Shown: one piece after another, positions 6,979 to 17,106 of the stretch
Layout: every line of letters starts with the position of its first letter
Numbering within the stretch: the first letter of the stretch is position 1
DNA from: Planctomycetota bacterium
GTDB lineage: Bacteria > Planctomycetota > Phycisphaerae > Phycisphaerales > UBA1924
Assembly (NCBI GenBank): GCA_033763975.1
Contig: JANRJM010000008.1
Coordinates: 62,001 to 126,000, forward strand
Reading direction: 5' to 3'
DNA: 64,000 nucleotides
The notes under the pieces: generated by a model
What the model was told of the DNA's origin: nothing
The model's database searches: none
What the model saw: the letters and a program-made list of their open reading frames with translations, nothing else
Made by a program: the position numbers and the translations under genes

Positions 6979-8976
6979 TTACGGGCAGGGGGCGCCACCG
7001 ACGACCTGCTCGAGCGCAGCGATGTCGTCCTGGTCGACGTTGCCGTCGCGGTTGAAGTCAGGGTCGACGCCGCCACCCAGGCAGGTGGGGTCGCCGGCGA
7101 CCGCCTGCGCGAGGCAGGAGATGTCGTCCTGGTCGACGTTGCCGTCCTGGTTGACGTCGGGGTCACAGGGGGTGGTGGGCGTGCCGCCGGTGTAGATGTC
7201 GGCGCCGAGGGTCAGGTTCGAGCCCGAGGTCCCGCGGACGTGGAAGCGCCCGTCGTTGATGGGCTGGAGGTCCTGGGTCGCGAAGAGGGCCGAAGCCATG
7301 TAGTAGGTGCCGGCGGGCAGGGTGCCGTTCAGGCCTTCGAAGGTGTTGACGGCCGGCGGGTAGGTGCGCGGGCCGCTGCCGGCGCCGAAGGAGAACTGCG
7401 GGAGGGCCGCCTCGCCCTCGTCGTCCGAGAAGGCGACCAGGTCGCCGTTGGAGTTGAAGATGTACGCGACGCCATCGGCGATGGGAGTCGAGAGACGGGC
7501 GAAGTCGATGTCGAGGAACGAGTCACCGGCGCCGGCGGTGGCGGTGAGCTCGAACCGCGACCACAGCACGCCGCGCAGGCCGGAATCGGTCGCCGTGCCC
7601 TGGCGGAAGTCGGGGTAGACGATCGGGCCGCCGGGGGGCGAGGCCGCGTAGTCCTGGTGGTTGATCAGGGGGGTCACGCTGGCGGGGGCCGGCGCGCCGT
7701 TGGTGTTGGTGCGGATGTTGAGGGTGAAGGCGCCGTTGGTCCCGACCGGGCTCACGCCGAAGGCGTTCGCGCCGAACGAGGAGCCGGTGGGCGCCACGGC
7801 GAGGTAGTACGTGCCGGCGGCGAGCTGCCCGTCGCGACCGTCGTACTGCAGTCCGTCGGCGACTTCCGCGCGACGACCGACGCCGAACGTCAGCTGGGCG
7901 TTGTTGCCCGAGCCGTCGTTGTCGTCCGAGCCGCTCTGGCCGGCCAGGTTGCCGTCAGCGCCGTACAGGCCGATGGCGACGTCCGAGCCCGAGCCCTCGG
8001 AGTCGATGTCGAAGTACTTCAGCGCGACGTCTTCGGCGCCCTGGGCGACGCAGACCTGGTACCACTGGACGCCCGTGCCGCCGGCGTTGTTCACGACGGT
8101 CGTGCCGTCGGTCACGCAGCCGAGGTCGATGCCCGTGGGCGGGGGCGGCGGGGGGATGTCGCCGAACAGGCGGATGACCAGCCCGCGCACCGGAGCGCCC
8201 GCGTTCGTCTCGCGGTGCTCGTGCGCGCCGGCGCCGGCGCCGGTGATGATCGGGGTGCCGCCGGCGAACACGCTGTTGCCGTTGATGTCACGCCCGTAGC
8301 TCGACACGCTCGCGCCGACGCGCGTCGTGGGCTCCAGACCCCACACCGGGAACGCCCACTGCGTGCCCGTGCCCGCGGAGGCGAAGGGGAGCAGCGTGTT
8401 CGTGCCCGTCTGCACGAAGCGGGTCTGGATGTAGATCTGGTTCGTCCCGTCCGGAACCGGCAGCGGAACCGTCAGCGCCGAGGTCACCGACCAGATGAAC
8501 CCGCAGTCCAGGCCGCCAGCCGCGATCGGGATGCGAACCGTCCCGAACGGGGTCGCGGGCGTCAGCATGTTCGGGGCGGTGAAGTCCGCCGCCGTGTAGA
8601 AGTCCATCACCACGTCGAACGGGTTCACGGGGCCAGTGCCGCTCCCGTTGCCGCACGCGGTGCCCGAGGTCTGCACGAACCAGTTGATGCTGGTGATCGC
8701 GCGCCCGGTCAGCCCGGCCCAGGGGCCGGGAGCCAGGTTCACGTCGTCCAGCGCGTTCGTCGTGCCGAGCACCACGAGCTGCCCGCCGCCGCCGAACACG
8801 TTGCTGCCGTTGTCATACACCACGCCGATGGCCCGGTCGCCGAACGGCGGGGCGCCGTCCTGGTTGATCACCACGTGACCGCCGAACGGCGCCGGCGTGG
8901 TGCTCTCGCTCACCTGAGCCAGGGCCGCGGGGCACAGCGTGCCGGCGGCCAACGCGATCAGAAGACTCTTCCGCAT
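6979..8976 (-). CDS. Large secreted protein with dockerin-like EF-hand tail
   Basis: A 665-residue exported protein. The ATG at 8976 has GAGGAG 8 nt upstream and opens a Sec signal peptide (MRKSLLIALAAGTLCPAALA, cleavage before Q). The body is rich in Gly, Thr, Asn and Asp, with beta-strand-like repeats; segments such as GTYYLAVAPTG and GTYYMASALFA recall pre-peptidase C-terminal (PPC-like) domains. The last 60 residues hold two calcium-binding loops, DVNQDGNVDQDDI and DFNRDGNVDQDDI, in the spacing of a type I dockerin. No enzymatic domain is recognised. It is presumably at the cell surface or released. A terminator follows the gene; a gene-free region precedes it. Confidence 0.82.
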   Translation of the reverse strand: MRKSLLIALAAGTLCPAALAQVSESTTPAPFGGHVVINQDGAPPFGDRAIGVVYDNGSNVFGGGGQLVVLGTTNALDDVNLAPGPWAGLTGRAITSINWFVQTSGTACGNGSGTGPVNPFDVVMDFYTAADFTAPNMLTPATPFGTVRIPIAAGGLDCGFIWSVTSALTVPLPVPDGTNQIYIQTRFVQTGTNTLLPFASAGTGTQWAFPVWGLEPTTRVGASVSSYGRDINGNSVFAGGTPIITGAGAGAHEHRETNAGAPVRGLVIRLFGDIPPPPPPTGIDLGCVTDGTTVVNNAGGTGVQWYQVCVAQGAEDVALKYFDIDSEGSGSDVAIGLYGADGNLAGQSGSDDNDGSGNNAQLTFGVGRRAEVADGLQYDGRDGQLAAGTYYLAVAPTGSSFGANAFGVSPVGTNGAFTLNIRTNTNGAPAPASVTPLINHQDYAASPPGGPIVYPDFRQGTATDSGLRGVLWSRFELTATAGAGDSFLDIDFARLSTPIADGVAYIFNSNGDLVAFSDDEGEAALPQFSFGAGSGPRTYPPAVNTFEGLNGTLPAGTYYMASALFATQDLQPINDGRFHVRGTSGSNLTLGADIYTGGTPTTPCDPDVNQDGNVDQDDISCLAQAVAGDPTCLGGGVDPDFNRDGNVDQDDIAALEQVVGGAPCP

Positions 8977-9501
8977 TGCATGAACTCCTCTTGTCGTGTC
9001 CCACATGGGGGACTGTTCTCACCAACCACCGAGGCAGCCACGCCGCCCCGGCCTCACCCTCGCTCCGTTCGAGGGATACTGCGCTTCGACTCACACCGCG
9101 ACCGGCCCCGGACTTGGCATGGGACCTCTCGCGGGTACTTTTCGACCACCCCTCCCCTTCGCTTCGGCGTTTTCTGGGACTCTCGCTCCTTGGACGCCTG
9201 TCCCACACAACTCGGACCAGAAACCAAGCCGGAACCCCGCACACACACGCGAAGGTCCACCCCCGAGATATCTTCACGCAATCTACTTCTCCGCCCAGAT
9301 TTCGCAAGCAGAATGCGCCCGCGCATCCGCGAAATTTTGCCAAGGTCTGACATTCCGCGCTTGAAGTCAGGTACGCGTTCGGTGCTCCGCGGCCCGCTCT
9401 TCCGCCGCGGCACCGATCGCCTCAACGCGTTCCGCCCAAACATCTTGCACGCTTTCGCCCGCGGCCGCGCTACCCGCCGCATCGCCCTCGCGCCCGGCGT
9501 C
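8977..9501. other. Gene-free region upstream of the secreted EF-hand gene
   Basis: About 525 bp without a credible gene. It is clearly less GC-rich than its surroundings, above all at 9200-9370, and the short open frames on both strands lack the strong G/C third-position bias of real genes here. It should hold the promoter of the minus-strand gene starting at 8976. No convincing -35/-10 pair could be fixed by eye. A weak hairpin (GTCCC/GGGAC) lies 10-25 bp beyond the ribosome binding site of that gene. Confidence 0.6.
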
Positions 9502-10740
9502 CTATAACCGGACCGGCTTCCCCGCACGCCGTTCCGCCATGGACCGCACGAACTCGTCGAACAAGTACCCCGAGTCGTGCGGCCCGGGCGACGCCTCCGG
9601 GTGGTACTGCACGCTGAACACCGGGCGGTCCTTCAGCCGGAACCCCGCCAGCGTCTGGTCGTTCAGGTGCACGTGCGTCACCTCGCCGCCCGCCGCCTCG
9701 ATCGACCGCGTATCCACCGCGAACCCGTGGTTCTGGCTGGTGATCTCCACACGCCCGGACCGCGTGTTCAAGATCGGCTGATTCGCCCCGCGATGCCCGA
9801 ACTTGAGCTTGTAGGTCGTGCCGCCCGCCGCGAGCGCGAGCAACTGGTGCCCGAGGCAGATCCCGAACATCGGGACCGCCTGCGCCGCCGGCTCGTGCAG
9901 CAGGTCGCGCAGCGTCGCGATCGTCGCCTCGACCGCCGCCGGGTCGCCCGGGCCGTTCGAGATGAACACCCCGTCGATCTCCCCCGCGCGGTACTTGCGG
10001 ACGATCTCCGCCGCCGGCGTGTCGTGCGGCACCACCAGCACCTCGCACCCGCGCGACGCCAGGTTCCGCAGGATGTTCGCCTTCGCGCCGCAGTCGAGCG
10101 TCAGCACGCGGAACGAGCCCTTGCCCGGCTCGGATGAACCGCGGCCGAACGCGCTCGCCGCCGGCGTCGCCGCCGGCGCCCAGTCGCCCAGCGTCTGGCT
10201 CCAGGTCCGCCCGCTCGTGCACCCCACCCGCGGCACGAGATTCTGCCCCGCCATCGACGGCGCACGGCGCGCCGCCTCAACCAGCTCCGCGTCCGTCCGG
10301 TCCTGGCGGTCCGTCAGCACGCCGGCCATCGCCCCGCCCCCGCGCAGCCGGCGGGTGAGCGCCCGGGTGTCGATCCCCGTGATGCCCAACACGCCGTGGC
10401 GCGCCAGGTACGCGTCCAGCGACTCCGAGGCCCGGTAGTTCGAGTGCGTCGCGGCGAGTTCTCGCACGACAAACCCCGCGACCTGCACGCCGCGCGATTC
10501 CACATCCTCGCTGTTCACGCCGTAGTTCCCGATCATCGGGAACGTCTGCACGAGGATCTGCCCGGAATACGACGGGTCGGTGAGCGACTCCTGGTAGCCG
10601 CACATGGCCGTGTTGAACACGACCTCGCCGACGGATTCGACGCCCCGCCCGCGGGCCCCGAACGGCGAACCGACATAGACCGACCCATCCGCGAGCGCCA
10701 GGCGTGCGACCGGGGACGATACCGTGACGTGTGTGTTCAT
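9502..10740 (-). CDS. carA: Carbamoyl-phosphate synthase, small subunit
   Basis: Glutaminase subunit of carbamoyl-phosphate synthase: it hydrolyses glutamine and channels ammonia to CarB, feeding pyrimidine and arginine synthesis. The N-terminal CPSase domain is marked by GEVVFNTAMCGYQESLTDPSYSGQ and FPMIGNYGVN. The C-terminal class I glutamine amidotransferase has ISNGPGDP, the nucleophile in FGICLGHQLLALA, and the HPE of VQYHPEASPGPHD. The 412-residue length is slightly above the usual 380. ATG at 10740 is chosen because family similarity begins just after it. carB is not adjacent. The gene starts 21 bp from the divergent priA start. Arginine genes lie about 30 kb away in the window. Confidence 0.95.
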   Translation of the reverse strand: MNTHVTVSSPVARLALADGSVYVGSPFGARGRGVESVGEVVFNTAMCGYQESLTDPSYSGQILVQTFPMIGNYGVNSEDVESRGVQVAGFVVRELAATHSNYRASESLDAYLARHGVLGITGIDTRALTRRLRGGGAMAGVLTDRQDRTDAELVEAARRAPSMAGQNLVPRVGCTSGRTWSQTLGDWAPAATPAASAFGRGSSEPGKGSFRVLTLDCGAKANILRNLASRGCEVLVVPHDTPAAEIVRKYRAGEIDGVFISNGPGDPAAVEATIATLRDLLHEPAAQAVPMFGICLGHQLLALAAGGTTYKLKFGHRGANQPILNTRSGRVEITSQNHGFAVDTRSIEAAGGEVTHVHLNDQTLAGFRLKDRPVFSVQYHPEASPGPHDSGYLFDEFVRSMAERRAGKPVRL

Positions 10741-10761
10741 CAAAGCGGGAGCGTAGCGCGC

Positions 10762-13152
10762 GTGCACGAAGAGTTATTCGCGACAGGTGACGACCCGCGG
10801 CACGCCGCCCCGGCCGGGTACGCGCGCGTCGCGCTCGAACACGCCTTCGACACCGACGACGCGACCCTCACCTACGCCTTCGACGCCGACGCCCCGTCCG
10901 TCGGCGAGCGCGTCGAGGTTCCGCTCGGACGCGGCGTGCGGCGGGTCGCGGGCATCGTCGTCGATGTCGGGGGCCCCGAACTCCTCGGCACGCTCTCCCC
11001 GACGCGCGTCCGCCTCATCGCCCGGCGCACGCACGCCCGCCTGCCGCCCGACCTGGTCGCGCTCGCCCGGTGGATCGCCGAGTACTACGCCTGCCCGCTG
11101 GGCATCGTCCTCGCCGGCATGATGCCCGCCGCCGTCAAGGTCGAGCGGCGTGCCCGCACCGTGACCCTCGTCGACCTCGCGCCGGACATCGATCCCGTCG
11201 AGCCCGACGCCCCCGACGGTGCACCGCCGGACGCGCCCGCCCGTGCCGCGCCCGCCCGCCCCGCGCTCCGCGCGACGGCCCGGGTCGCCCTGGAGCGCCT
11301 GCTCGGGGCGCCCCGCGACCTCTGGCCCATGCCGCTCGCACGCGCCATCGCGCTCGCCGAGGTCAAGTCGCGGGCGCCGCTCGACTCGCTCGCGCGCGCG
11401 GGCCGCCTGCGCCTGTGGGACGATGTCCGCACCGCCGACGACCTCACCGACCCCGACTCGCTCGCGCCCGCCCGGCCCCGCGCGCCCGTGCCGGAACTCA
11501 CCCCCGAGCAGCACGCCGCCGTCGAGGGGATCGCCGCCTCGCCCGGCTTCGGCGTGCACCTGCTGCGGGGCGTGACGGGCTCGGGCAAGACCGAGGTCTA
11601 CCTGCGGCTCATCGAGCGCACTTTGCGCGCCGGGCGCGCCGCGATCGTGCTCGTCCCCGAGATCTCGCTCACGCCCCAGACCGTCTCGCGGTTCACCGAC
11701 CGCTTCGGCCCCGCGCTCGTCACCGCGCTGCACTCGGGCCTCACGCCCGCGCAGCGCCGGCGCGCCTGGCTCCGGGCGGCCGCCGGCGCGGCACGCGTCG
11801 TCGTCGGCGCCCGCTCCGCGATGTTCGCGCCCGTCGTCAACCTCGGCATGATCGTCGTCGACGAAGAGCACGACGCGTCGTACAAGCAGGACCGCGCGCC
11901 CCGCTACCACGCGCGCGACGCCGCCGTCCAGCGCGCCCACCAGGCCGGCGTCCCGATCGTGCTCGGCTCGGCCACGCCCGCGCTCGAATCCTGGCACAAC
12001 GCCCGCACCGGCAAGTACCGCCTGTGGACGCTGCCCGCGCGCGTCGGGGGCGGCACGCTCCCGCAGGTCGACATCGTGGACATGACCCAGGAACGCCGCG
12101 CACGGCGCGCCGCGGGGCTCGACGACGGGCGCGTCCACCTGCTCGGACCCACGCTCGAGGCGGCCCTCGAACGCACGCTCCGCGCGGGCGGCCAAGCCAT
12201 CCTGCTGCTCAACCGGCGCGGGCTCGCGCGCTACGTCTGGTGCCGAAACACCGCCTGCGGGCACGTGCTCGCCTGCGACCACTGCGACGCGTCGCTCGTC
12301 GTGCACCGCACCGGCGACGCGCCCGGCGGGGGCATCGTGCGCTGCCACCACTGCGACGCGGCCCAGCGCGTGCCGCCCGTCTGCCCGCTGTGCGCGTCGA
12401 AGATGTCGCTCTTCGGCTGGGGCACGCAGCGCGCCGAGGACGAACTCGCCGGCAAGTTCGCCTCGCTCGGGCTCGAGGTCGGCGCGACGCTGCTGCGGCT
12501 CGATTCCGACGAGGTCCGCTCCGCCGCCGACTACGCGCGGGCGCTGGGTGCGTTCGAGCGCGGCGAGGCCCGCGTGCTGCTGGGCACCCAGATGATCGCC
12601 AAGGGGCTCGACTTCCCCAACGTCCGCCTCGTCGGCGTCATCGACGCCGACACCTCCATCTCCACGCCCGACTTCCGCGCCGCCGAGCGCACCTTCCAGC
12701 TCGTGAGCCAGGTCGCGGGGCGCGCCGGGCGCGGCGTCGCCCCGGGCCTCGTCATCGTCCAGACCCTGCGCCCCGACGAACCCGCGATCGTCCTCGCCTC
12801 GCGCCACGACTTCGAGTCGTTCGCGGCGCTCGAGCTCGCGGCGCGCGAACGCACCGACCTCCCGCCCTTTGCGCGCCTCGCGCGCGTCATCTGCCGCGAC
12901 GAGAACCCCGCCCGCGCGCGCGAGGCCGCCCAGGCGCTCGCCGACCGGTTCCTCGCCGAAGGCACGCTCCGCGTGCGCGGGCCCATGCCGTGCGTCATCG
13001 CGCGCATCGCGGGCGAGCACCGGATCGCGGTCGAGCTGCTCGCGCCGCGTGCCGGGCCCATCCAGCGGGCCCTCGCCGGCGCGAGGGCCGCGGGCCTCCT
13101 GCACGCCGACAGCCGCACGCAGGTCGATGTCGACCCCGCGGCACTACTCTGA
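10762..13152 (+). CDS. priA: Primosomal protein N' (replication restart helicase)
   Basis: PriA recognises stalled forks and reloads the replicative helicase. The 796-residue protein shows an N-terminal DNA-binding domain ([34 protein letters not shown]), Walker [13 protein letters not shown] near residue 270, the DEEH Walker B variant ([21 protein letters not shown]) near 365, the [10 protein letters not shown] motif III, a zinc-binding insert with paired cysteines ([28 protein letters not shown]) near 495-555, and the later motifs [14 protein letters not shown] and QVAGRAGRG. The GTG start has GGGAG 10 nt upstream and is 21 bp from divergent carA. murD follows after 4 bp. Confidence 0.95.
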   Translation: MHEELFATGDDPRHAAPAGYARVALEHAFDTDDATLTYAFDADAPSVGERVEVPLGRGVRRVAGIVVDVGGPELLGTLSPTRVRLIARRTHARLPPDLVALARWIAEYYACPLGIVLAGMMPAAVKVERRARTVTLVDLAPDIDPVEPDAPDGAPPDAPARAAPARPALRATARVALERLLGAPRDLWPMPLARAIALAEVKSRAPLDSLARAGRLRLWDDVRTADDLTDPDSLAPARPRAPVPELTPEQHAAVEGIAASPGFGVHLLRGVTGSGKTEVYLRLIERTLRAGRAAIVLVPEISLTPQTVSRFTDRFGPALVTALHSGLTPAQRRRAWLRAAAGAARVVVGARSAMFAPVVNLGMIVVDEEHDASYKQDRAPRYHARDAAVQRAHQAGVPIVLGSATPALESWHNARTGKYRLWTLPARVGGGTLPQVDIVDMTQERRARRAAGLDDGRVHLLGPTLEAALERTLRAGGQAILLLNRRGLARYVWCRNTACGHVLACDHCDASLVVHRTGDAPGGGIVRCHHCDAAQRVPPVCPLCASKMSLFGWGTQRAEDELAGKFASLGLEVGATLLRLDSDEVRSAADYARALGAFERGEARVLLGTQMIAKGLDFPNVRLVGVIDADTSISTPDFRAAERTFQLVSQVAGRAGRGVAPGLVIVQTLRPDEPAIVLASRHDFESFAALELAARERTDLPPFARLARVICRDENPARAREAAQALADRFLAEGTLRVRGPMPCVIARIAGEHRIAVELLAPRAGPIQRALAGARAAGLLHADSRTQVDVDPAALL
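13145..13150 (+). promoter_or_regulatory. TANNNT -10-like box 6 nt before murD
   Basis: TACTCT overlaps the last codons of priA and is followed by 6 nt and the GTG at 13157. No ribosome binding site precedes the GTG. This could give murD its own leaderless transcript in addition to read-through from priA. Confidence 0.35.
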
Positions 13153-13156
13153 ACGC

Positions 13157-14620
13157 GTGCCCGACCCCGCCCCCGCGCCCCACGCGTCCACCGCCCCAAC
13201 GCCGGCATCGCCGACCAGCGACGGCGCCCTGCCCGGCAAGCGCGTGACGGTGATGGGCCTGGGACGCTTCGGGGGCGGGCTGGGCGTCGCGACGTTCCTC
13301 GCCTCGCGCGGGGCGCACGTGCACGTCACCGATCTCGAGCCCGCCGACGCCCTGGCGACGCCGCTCGCCTCGCTCGCGCCGCTCGTCGAGCGCGGCGTCG
13401 TCACGCTCCGCCTGGGCGCGCACGACGAGCGCGACTTCACCACGTGCGACCTGGTCATCGCGAACCCGGCGGTGCCCCACCCCTGGGACAACCGGTTCCT
13501 ACGGGCCGCCCAGGCCGCGGGCGTGCCGATCACCACCGAGGTCGGCCTGCTCGTCGAGCGTCTGAGGCGTGATCGCGTCATCGGCGTGACGGGCTCGGCG
13601 GGCAAGAGCACGACGAGCGCGATGATCGCGCACGCGCTGAATGCCGCGGGCGTTCGCACGCACCTCGCGGGCAACATCGGGGGATCGCTGCTGCAGAGCC
13701 TGGCGCACGTGGCGCCGACCGATCGCGTCGTGCTCGAACTCTCGTCGTTCATGCTGCACTGGCTGGGCGAAGGCGCCCGCGCCTGGTCGCCCGGCATCGG
13801 CGTGCTCACGAACCTCGCGCCCAACCACCTCGATTGGCACGGGTCGTTCGAGCACTACCGCGACAGCAAGCTGGCCATCTTCCGCCAGCAGCGGGCGGGC
13901 GACGCGGGCGTCGTCGTGGGGCGAGACCTCGCGGCTTCTCTGGGGCCAACACCCGCGCCGCTGCACGTGATCGACCCGCCCGACGCCCGCCAAGACGCCC
14001 GCCCCGACAACTGGCCCGACGCGCACCCGTCGCTGCGCCCGCCGTCGCTCATGGTGCCGGGCGCGCACAACCGGCTGAACGCGGTGGTCGCGTCGTACGC
14101 CGTGGCGTTGGCCGTCGCGGGTGCGCACGCGGCCCCGGGCGAGCCCGCGTTCGACGACGCCGCCCGCGCCGCGGCGGGCTCGCTGGCGACCTTCCCGGGC
14201 CTCCCCCACCGCCTGCAGTTCGTCGCCGAGCACGCCGGCGTGCGCTACTACAACGACAGCAAGGCGACCACGCCCGAGGCCGCCCTGCTCGCGGTCCGCG
14301 CGTTCCCCGACACCTCGCGCGTGCACCTGATCGCGGGCGGGTACGACAAGGGCTCGGACCTCGCGCCCGTCGGCGCGCTCGCGCCGTCGCTCGCGGGGCT
14401 GTACGCGATCGGCGCGACCGGACGGGCGATCGCCGCCGCCGGCGCCGGGCGGGCCATCGAGTGCGCCACGCTCGACCGGGCGATCCTCGCGGCCCGCGCC
14501 CGCGCCCGCCCGGGCGACATCGTGCTCCTCAGCCCGGCGTGCGCGTCGTGGGACCAGTTCACCAACTACGAAGCGCGGGGCGAGCACTTCGCACGCCTCG
14601 CGCGGGAGATCGCTCCATGA
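13157..14620 (+). CDS. murD: UDP-N-acetylmuramoyl-L-alanine--D-glutamate ligase
   Basis: Cytoplasmic Mur ligase that adds D-glutamate to UDP-MurNAc-L-Ala in peptidoglycan precursor synthesis. The 487-residue sequence has the N-terminal Rossmann-like domain ([20 protein letters not shown]), the ATP loop [19 protein letters not shown] (Gly-Lys-Ser-Thr core), [22 protein letters not shown], and the C-terminal domain with [42 protein letters not shown] and [19 protein letters not shown]. It is away from the rsmH-ftsI cluster at 24-28.6 kb. The N-terminal 28 residues before the Rossmann strand are Ala/Pro-rich and may not all be translated. Its stop overlaps the next start (ATGA). Confidence 0.94.
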   Translation: MPDPAPAPHASTAPTPASPTSDGALPGKRVTVMGLGRFGGGLGVATFLASRGAHVHVTDLEPADALATPLASLAPLVERGVVTLRLGAHDERDFTTCDLVIANPAVPHPWDNRFLRAAQAAGVPITTEVGLLVERLRRDRVIGVTGSAGKSTTSAMIAHALNAAGVRTHLAGNIGGSLLQSLAHVAPTDRVVLELSSFMLHWLGEGARAWSPGIGVLTNLAPNHLDWHGSFEHYRDSKLAIFRQQRAGDAGVVVGRDLAASLGPTPAPLHVIDPPDARQDARPDNWPDAHPSLRPPSLMVPGAHNRLNAVVASYAVALAVAGAHAAPGEPAFDDAARAAAGSLATFPGLPHRLQFVAEHAGVRYYNDSKATTPEAALLAVRAFPDTSRVHLIAGGYDKGSDLAPVGALAPSLAGLYAIGATGRAIAAAGAGRAIECATLDRAILAARARARPGDIVLLSPACASWDQFTNYEARGEHFARLAREIAP

Positions 14621-15480
14621 TGCGCCCCGCGCGCCTCGCCGTGCTCGTTGCGTTGGCTGTCGGCGCGTCGTTGCCCGCGTGCCGCTCGGCCACACGGCGC
14701 GAGCCCCCGCGCCGCGACGCGGAGGCCCGCGCGCACACGCCTTCCCCCGCCTCGCCCGCCACGCCCGACACACCGCCCGCGCCCGACACACCGGCCCCGC
14801 CCGCCGCTGCGCCACCCGCGCCACCCGCGCCCGCCGCAGATGACGCCGCGTGGCGCGAGGTCTTCCCGCACGTCCGCGTGCACATCGCCCGGCGTGAGGT
14901 CGAGTTCGACGGCGTCGTGCCCATCGACCCGCACAACCCGCAGACGCCCCGCATCTTCCTCGAAGCGCTCGCCTGCACCGCCGACACCAAGGAGCACGAG
15001 TCGCTCGTCATGACCCGCGCCCGCCCCTCGCACGTGCACGCGGCGTTGCTGCTCGTCGGGCTGCAGCCCGGCGCGCCCGGGCGCTGGGACTGGACCGGCG
15101 ACACCATCCGGGCCATCCCGCCCACGGGCCCGCGCGTGCGCGTCGAGGTGCACGTTGCGCGAGACGGGCGCGATGTCGCCGAGCCCCTGGCGTCGTGGGC
15201 CGTCAGCGCACGCACCGGCGAGTCGCTCGTATCGCACGACGCGGGGCACGGGCTGGTCTTCGCGGGCTCGCAGATGATCACGCGCGCGGGCGACAGCGTG
15301 TACCGCGCCGATGCCGAAGGCTGCATCGTCGGCCTCACGACCTTCGGGGGCGAGACCATCGCCTGGACGGCGATGCACCACCACGACACCGCCGTCGAAG
15401 ACCCCGCGTGGATCGCCGATCCCGCCCGCCTGCCTCCCTTCGGCTCGCCCGTGCGCGTGCGCATCACCCCGGCGGACTAA
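14617..15480 (+). CDS. YdjY-domain lipoprotein
   Basis: A 287-residue exported lipoprotein. The signal [22 protein letters not shown] ends in a lipobox-like LPAC, followed by a 60-residue Pro/Ala/Thr-rich linker. The C-terminal 200 residues match the YdjY family known from planctomycetes ([52 protein letters not shown]). YdjY function is not established. It overlaps the murD stop by 4 bp, so expression is probably coupled; whether it has an envelope role with murD is inference. Confidence 0.82.
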   Translation: MMRPARLAVLVALAVGASLPACRSATRREPPRRDAEARAHTPSPASPATPDTPPAPDTPAPPAAAPPAPPAPAADDAAWREVFPHVRVHIARREVEFDGVVPIDPHNPQTPRIFLEALACTADTKEHESLVMTRARPSHVHAALLLVGLQPGAPGRWDWTGDTIRAIPPTGPRVRVEVHVARDGRDVAEPLASWAVSARTGESLVSHDAGHGLVFAGSQMITRAGDSVYRADAEGCIVGLTTFGGETIAWTAMHHHDTAVEDPAWIADPARLPPFGSPVRVRITPAD

Positions 15481-15584
15481 CGCGAAACGCAGTTCGCCCC
15501 GCCGCGATCGACCACGGCGCGGCCCGCTCTTCGGCGCGTTTGCCAACCCGCGCGCCCGCCCCGCGTCGCTTACTCGTCCTGGCG

Positions 15585-16964
15585 TTACTCGTCAGACTCG
15601 CGCAGCGTGATCGTCTTCTGCACGCCCTCGGCGTCGACGATCTGGACCCGCACGGGCCGGCCCGCGAGCAACCCCTGCGACAGCAGTTCGGTCGCCGCTT
15701 CGTCGGCGTCCTTCACGGGCTTGCCCGCGACCGACCGCACGATCATGCCGCGCTCCAGCCCGGCGCCCTGCGCACCCATGCCGGGCGCCACTTCCCACAC
15801 CACCGCGCCCTCGCTCACGTCGCGCAGCACCAGCCCGAACCCGCTCGCGAGTTCGCGCTGATACTCCGCCGCGCGTGCCCGGCGCGGGAACTCGCCCAGC
15901 GTCACCTTGATCTCAACGACCTCGTCGTCGCGCCGCACCTCCAGCGCCGCGACCTGCCCGGGGCTCAAGGACGAGATCTCCCCGCGCAGCGACTCGGACC
16001 CCACCACCGGCGACCCGTTGATCCGCACGATGACATCGCCCACCTGCACGCCCGCGCGCGCCGCCGGCCCGCCGGGCGTCACGTCCGTCACCGGCACTCC
16101 CGACACCCCCGCGTCGTACGCGTCGTTCGGGAACGAGATGCCCAGGAACCCCGACAGCACCGGCCCGCCCGCGATCAACTGCGGCACGCGCGACTCGATC
16201 ATCGCCAGCGGGATCGCGAACGAGATCCCCGCGCTCTGCCCCTCCGTGCTCCCGCGGCTTTCCGCCGCCGTCGCGATCGCCACGTTCATCCCCACCAGCC
16301 GCCCACGCACATCCACCAGCGGCCCGCCCGAGTTCCCCGGGTTCACCGCCGCGTCCGTCTGGATGAAGTTCGACAGCCCCGCAAACCCCATCGCCGTCCG
16401 CGCCGACCGCCCCAGCGCCGACACCACGCCCTCCGACATCGAGAACTTGAACCCGAATGGCGACCCGAACGCGAACACCCGCTCGCCCTTCATCACCCGA
16501 TCGCCCGTCGCGCGGCGGATCGGAATCAGGTGCGGCCCCTGCTCCACGCGCAGCACCGCGATGTCGCTGGGCGCGTCCGTTCCCACCAGCGTCGCGCGCG
16601 ACACCCGCCCGTCGAAGAACTGCACCTGCATGCTCGTAGCGCCGGCCACCACGTGCGCGTTCGTCACCACGTGCCCATTCTCGTCGTACACCCAGCCCGA
16701 GCCCGACGTGCTGCGGAACCGCCCCTCGGCGCCCGCGACCTGGATGTGCACCACGCTGGGCTCGACCGCCGCCGCCACCTCGCGCACCGCCGCGTTCACC
16801 CGCTCCAGGATGTCGTCGGTATCCAGCGTCTCGCGCGCCAGGGTCACGCGGGCCCGCGTCTGCGCCGACGAGATCGCGTGGATCGCGCCGGGCACCGCGA
16901 ACAGCACCACCGCGCTCGATGCGAGCACCACGAACGCCGGCCCGAACGAAACGATCCGTCGCAT
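15585..16964 (-). CDS. HtrA/DegP-type serine protease with PDZ domains
   Basis: Exported, trypsin-like quality-control protease. An N-terminal hydrophobic segment (FVVLASSAVVLFAVPGAIHA) acts as a signal or anchor. The S1C protease domain carries the catalytic triad His (NAHVVAG), Asp (APSDIAVLRV) and Ser (NPGNSGGPLVDVRG). Two PDZ domains follow, one from about GFLGISFPNDAYD to the SLSPGQ segment, the second ending in ARESDE-type sequence (LRESDE). 459 residues is standard length. ATG at 16964 is preferred for the clean signal peptide; a GTG at 17012 would add 16 residues. No two-component or sigma-E gene is adjacent. Confidence 0.92.
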   Translation of the reverse strand: MRRIVSFGPAFVVLASSAVVLFAVPGAIHAISSAQTRARVTLARETLDTDDILERVNAAVREVAAAVEPSVVHIQVAGAEGRFRSTSGSGWVYDENGHVVTNAHVVAGATSMQVQFFDGRVSRATLVGTDAPSDIAVLRVEQGPHLIPIRRATGDRVMKGERVFAFGSPFGFKFSMSEGVVSALGRSARTAMGFAGLSNFIQTDAAVNPGNSGGPLVDVRGRLVGMNVAIATAAESRGSTEGQSAGISFAIPLAMIESRVPQLIAGGPVLSGFLGISFPNDAYDAGVSGVPVTDVTPGGPAARAGVQVGDVIVRINGSPVVGSESLRGEISSLSPGQVAALEVRRDDEVVEIKVTLGEFPRRARAAEYQRELASGFGLVLRDVSEGAVVWEVAPGMGAQGAGLERGMIVRSVAGKPVKDADEAATELLSQGLLAGRPVRVQIVDAEGVQKTITLRESDE

Positions 16965-17106
16965 GCGCCGTCCCCGCTCCGCCCGCTCCACCGGCGGCTC
17001 AGCCCCTTCCACGTACGCCGCGCACGGCGCATCGGATCGCCCGCGCCCGCCCGCCCCGCCAAGATCGACCGTTTCCCGCCCCCGCTTGGGCGCGGACGGC
17101 CAGCAC

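Noticed and set aside
9054-9527. 157-codon minus-strand frame in the gene-free region, and plus-strand frames over the same stretch
   Set aside because: No third-position GC bias, no ribosome binding site, and no recognisable family; treated as intergenic.
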